DNA of 14,387 bases from positions 1-14,387 of the forward strand of contig CAZIUF010000024.1 of NCBI GenBank assembly GCA_964542665.1. Direction: 5' to 3'. Source of the DNA: JAGOLU01 sp964542665. GTDB taxonomy: Bacteria > Patescibacteriota > Microgenomatia > UBA1406 > GWC2-37-13. A program made the position numbers and the translations under genes. Below the pieces are notes generated by a model. The model saw only the letters and a list, made by a program, of their open reading frames with translations. It did no database searches and was not told the origin of the DNA. Below, one piece after another: positions 13,374 through 14,387 of the stretch. Each line of letters begins with the position of its first letter. The stretch's first letter is position 1.

Positions 13374-13640
13374 TCAGGATCTCGACTTTGTATATGCATG
13401 TACGAGCTTTACGATAGCGATGATTCGGGGATCAGTCACTGAGTAGTGTTTTTCTTTTCCTTCCTTGCGCACGGTGACCATGTCAGCGAGTCGGAGCTTT
13501 TGGAGATGCTGTGATACCGATGACTGTGACATACCGCAGTGTGCTATGAGTTGACTCACCGTGCGCTCTCCTTTGGAGAGGCAGTGGATGAGCTCAATGC
13601 GGACCTGGTTGCCAAGTATTGTACAGAGTGGGCTAGACAT
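13374..13640 (-). CDS. ArsR-family winged-helix transcriptional regulator
   Basis: 88-residue repressor-type DNA-binding protein. The helix-turn-helix runs through TVSQLIAHCGMSQSSVSQHLQKLR (27-50), with SQSSVSQHLQKL as the recognition helix, followed by the wing MVTVRKEGKEKHYSV (54-68). The classical metal motif ELCVCDL of ArsR/SmtB is absent. Cysteines are C6, C20 and C35, so thiol-based sensing is conceivable but unproven. It is followed 21 bases later by glutaredoxin in the same unit. A 22-bp near-palindrome overlaps its promoter, which suggests autorepression of the pair. The start at 13640 fits the -10 box ending six bases upstream. Family call is strong; the signal sensed is inferred. 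Confidence 0.93.
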   Translation of the reverse strand: MSSPLCTILGNQVRIELIHCLSKGERTVSQLIAHCGMSQSSVSQHLQKLRLADMVTVRKEGKEKHYSVTDPRIIAIVKLVHAYTKSRS

Positions 13641-13645
13641 ATATT

Positions 13646-13675
13646 CATATTATCATATGCTAATATGTATGTCAA
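13646..13675 (-). promoter_or_regulatory. Promoter and operator of the ArsR-glutaredoxin unit
   Basis: On the minus strand a perfect TTGACA (13675-13670), 17 bases, then TAATAT (13652-13647), six bases before the ATG at 13640. A near-palindrome covers 13646-13667 with a single mismatched pair (13653/13660) around central CATATG. It overlaps the -10 box and most of the spacer, the expected place for an ArsR-type autorepressor. Confidence 0.75.
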
Positions 13676-13780
13676 GCAGATGTATAAGAGTTTGGATATT
13701 CAGCGTGTATGATCTGTGCTGGAGGGGCTAATTGACCTACTTTATAGGTTACTAAATATGCTGGTTTACGACTCAAATTT

Positions 13781-13789
13781 TGATATAAT
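13781..13789 (+). promoter_or_regulatory. Extended -10 promoter of the MgtC-like gene
   Basis: TGATATAAT is a TGn-extended perfect -10 box, ending eight bases before the ATG at 13798. No good -35 box is seen. The transcript would begin within about two bases of the start codon. The promoter is 106 bases from the ArsR promoter, so shared control is possible but not shown. Confidence 0.55.
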
Positions 13790-13797
13790 ATGGGTCT

Positions 13798-14364
13798 ATG
13801 GATGGCCTTGAAGTGCGTGTCATACTTGCCCTTGTCCTCAGCGCGGCAATAGGACTTGAGCGACAAAGTTATGTCGAACAAATTGATCGTAAACAAAAGT
13901 ATCATCATGGCGTGATTGGTGTCAGAACACATAGTCTCATAGGTATTCTGGGTATATTGACTGGTTTGACCATATCTATATATCCAGTGATTTCTGCACT
14001 GATAGGAATTGGTTTTTTGACTTTGCTTGTTGCATACTACTTGCACGACTCTCGACAAACAGGCGACTATGGACCAACGAGCGAGCTGAACATGATCTGG
14101 TGCTTTGGCATGAGCTCACTCCTCACAAGCGGTATAGTTTCACCACAGATCATCGTCTCACTTGTCGCATGTGTACTCCTCATCATGTCGACCAAAAGCA
14201 AAGTGCACTCACTCGTTGATAACATCAGATGGCACCATATACAGCAGCTTATCCTCTTTGGGATAATCGCGCTGGTAATCTTGCCCTATCTGCCAAATAC
14301 CTCCATTTCACTTGGTCAGATACCATATTTACAACTCATTTTTAATGCATTTCAAAAATATTAA
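13798..14364 (+). CDS. MgtC/SapB-family (DUF4010-containing) membrane protein, possibly shortened
   Basis: Multi-pass inner-membrane protein of 188 residues. The N-terminal half has the MgtC/SapB signature: ALVLSAAIGLERQ (11-23) and GVRTHSLIGILG (41-52). Hydrophobic segments cover about 3-20, 46-60, 65-81, 99-115, 117-131 and 150-165. The later part (HSLVDNIRWHHIQQLILFGIIALVILPYLPN, about 137-167) resembles the start of the DUF4010 part found in longer relatives, as I recall about 400 residues. Here the frame stops at TAA 14362-14364 soon after, at IFNAFQKY, so the protein may be a natural short form or truncated. The window ends 23 bases later, so a continuing frame cannot be checked. MgtC-like proteins are linked to magnesium stress and membrane energetics; the role here is unknown. 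Confidence 0.8.
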   Translation: MDGLEVRVILALVLSAAIGLERQSYVEQIDRKQKYHHGVIGVRTHSLIGILGILTGLTISIYPVISALIGIGFLTLLVAYYLHDSRQTGDYGPTSELNMIWCFGMSSLLTSGIVSPQIIVSLVACVLLIMSTKSKVHSLVDNIRWHHIQQLILFGIIALVILPYLPNTSISLGQIPYLQLIFNAFQKY

Positions 14365-14368
14365 TTCC

Positions 14369-14387
14369 ATGTAGCTACTTATGTAGC
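14369..14387. repeat. Short repeat and hairpin at the right edge
   Basis: ATGTAGC occurs at 14369-14375 and 14381-14387, and GCTAC (14374-14378) can pair with GTAGC (14383-14387) across a TTAT loop. It begins just after the MgtC-like stop and is cut by the window end. It may be a terminator or the start of another short-period repeat array. Confidence 0.3.

Noticed and set aside
13672..14058. 128-codon minus-strand frame over the MgtC-like gene
   Set aside because: It is antisense to a recognisable MgtC/SapB gene and to its promoter region, and its protein has no recognisable pattern.
1..14387. Alternative genetic code with TGA read as glycine
   Set aside because: Several intact genes end cleanly at TGA at the expected family length, for example the glutaredoxin and the Xer recombinase.

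Overview
The window looks like a chromosomal stretch from a small-genome bacterium, most likely a member of the Candidate Phyla Radiation (Patescibacteria). This is an inference from gene style, not from a marker gene. The genes are short and packed, several have no recognisable family, and there is a lone Xer-type recombinase and a DNA polymerase I reduced to its polymerase domain. TGA ends several genes (for example at 2313, 3294, 13107 and 13374), so the code is the standard one and not the TGA=Gly code of Gracilibacteria and Absconditabacteria. No rRNA, tRNA, CRISPR array or insertion sequence is visible.

Layout. Positions 1-349 hold the start of a DUF2079 membrane protein that runs off the left edge on the minus strand. 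From 4259 down to 497 runs a tight minus-strand cluster: tyrosine recombinase, a methyltransferase-like protein, an ABC ATPase and an ABC-2 permease. Upstream of it lies an 819-codon gene of unknown function (4341-6800), divergent from a plus-strand glutamate dehydrogenase (7006-8241). An intergenic block of hairpins and short-period repeats (8242-8502) leads into a polymerase-only polA (8503-9936). Convergent to polA is the most unusual gene here, an asparaginyl-tRNA-synthetase-like catalytic domain fused to a methylglyoxal-synthase-like (CarB C-terminal type) domain (10030-11526). Its leader carries an intrinsic terminator. Divergent from it are a small helical protein (11706-11924) and msrA (11998-12483). 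Then come a 33-residue membrane peptide (minus strand), an unrecognised plus-strand protein, a minus-strand ArsR regulator plus glutaredoxin pair with a clear palindromic operator, and a plus-strand MgtC/SapB-type membrane protein.

How the parts may work together. msrA and the ArsR-glutaredoxin pair suggest thiol and methionine redox maintenance. Glutamate dehydrogenase (ammonia release or fixation) and the AsnRS-like protein (possible ammonia-dependent asparagine synthesis with an effector-binding tail) could form a small nitrogen module. The ABC ATPase and permease form an exporter.

Two patterns cut across the genes. First, at eight transcription-unit starts a -10-like hexamer sits only 5-9 bases before the chosen start codon, with no Shine-Dalgarno sequence at the usual spacing, which suggests widespread leaderless mRNAs. 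Second, intergenic stretches carry degenerate tandem repeats with exact or near-exact 7-, 8- or 9-base periods, some of which run into the 3' ends of genes.
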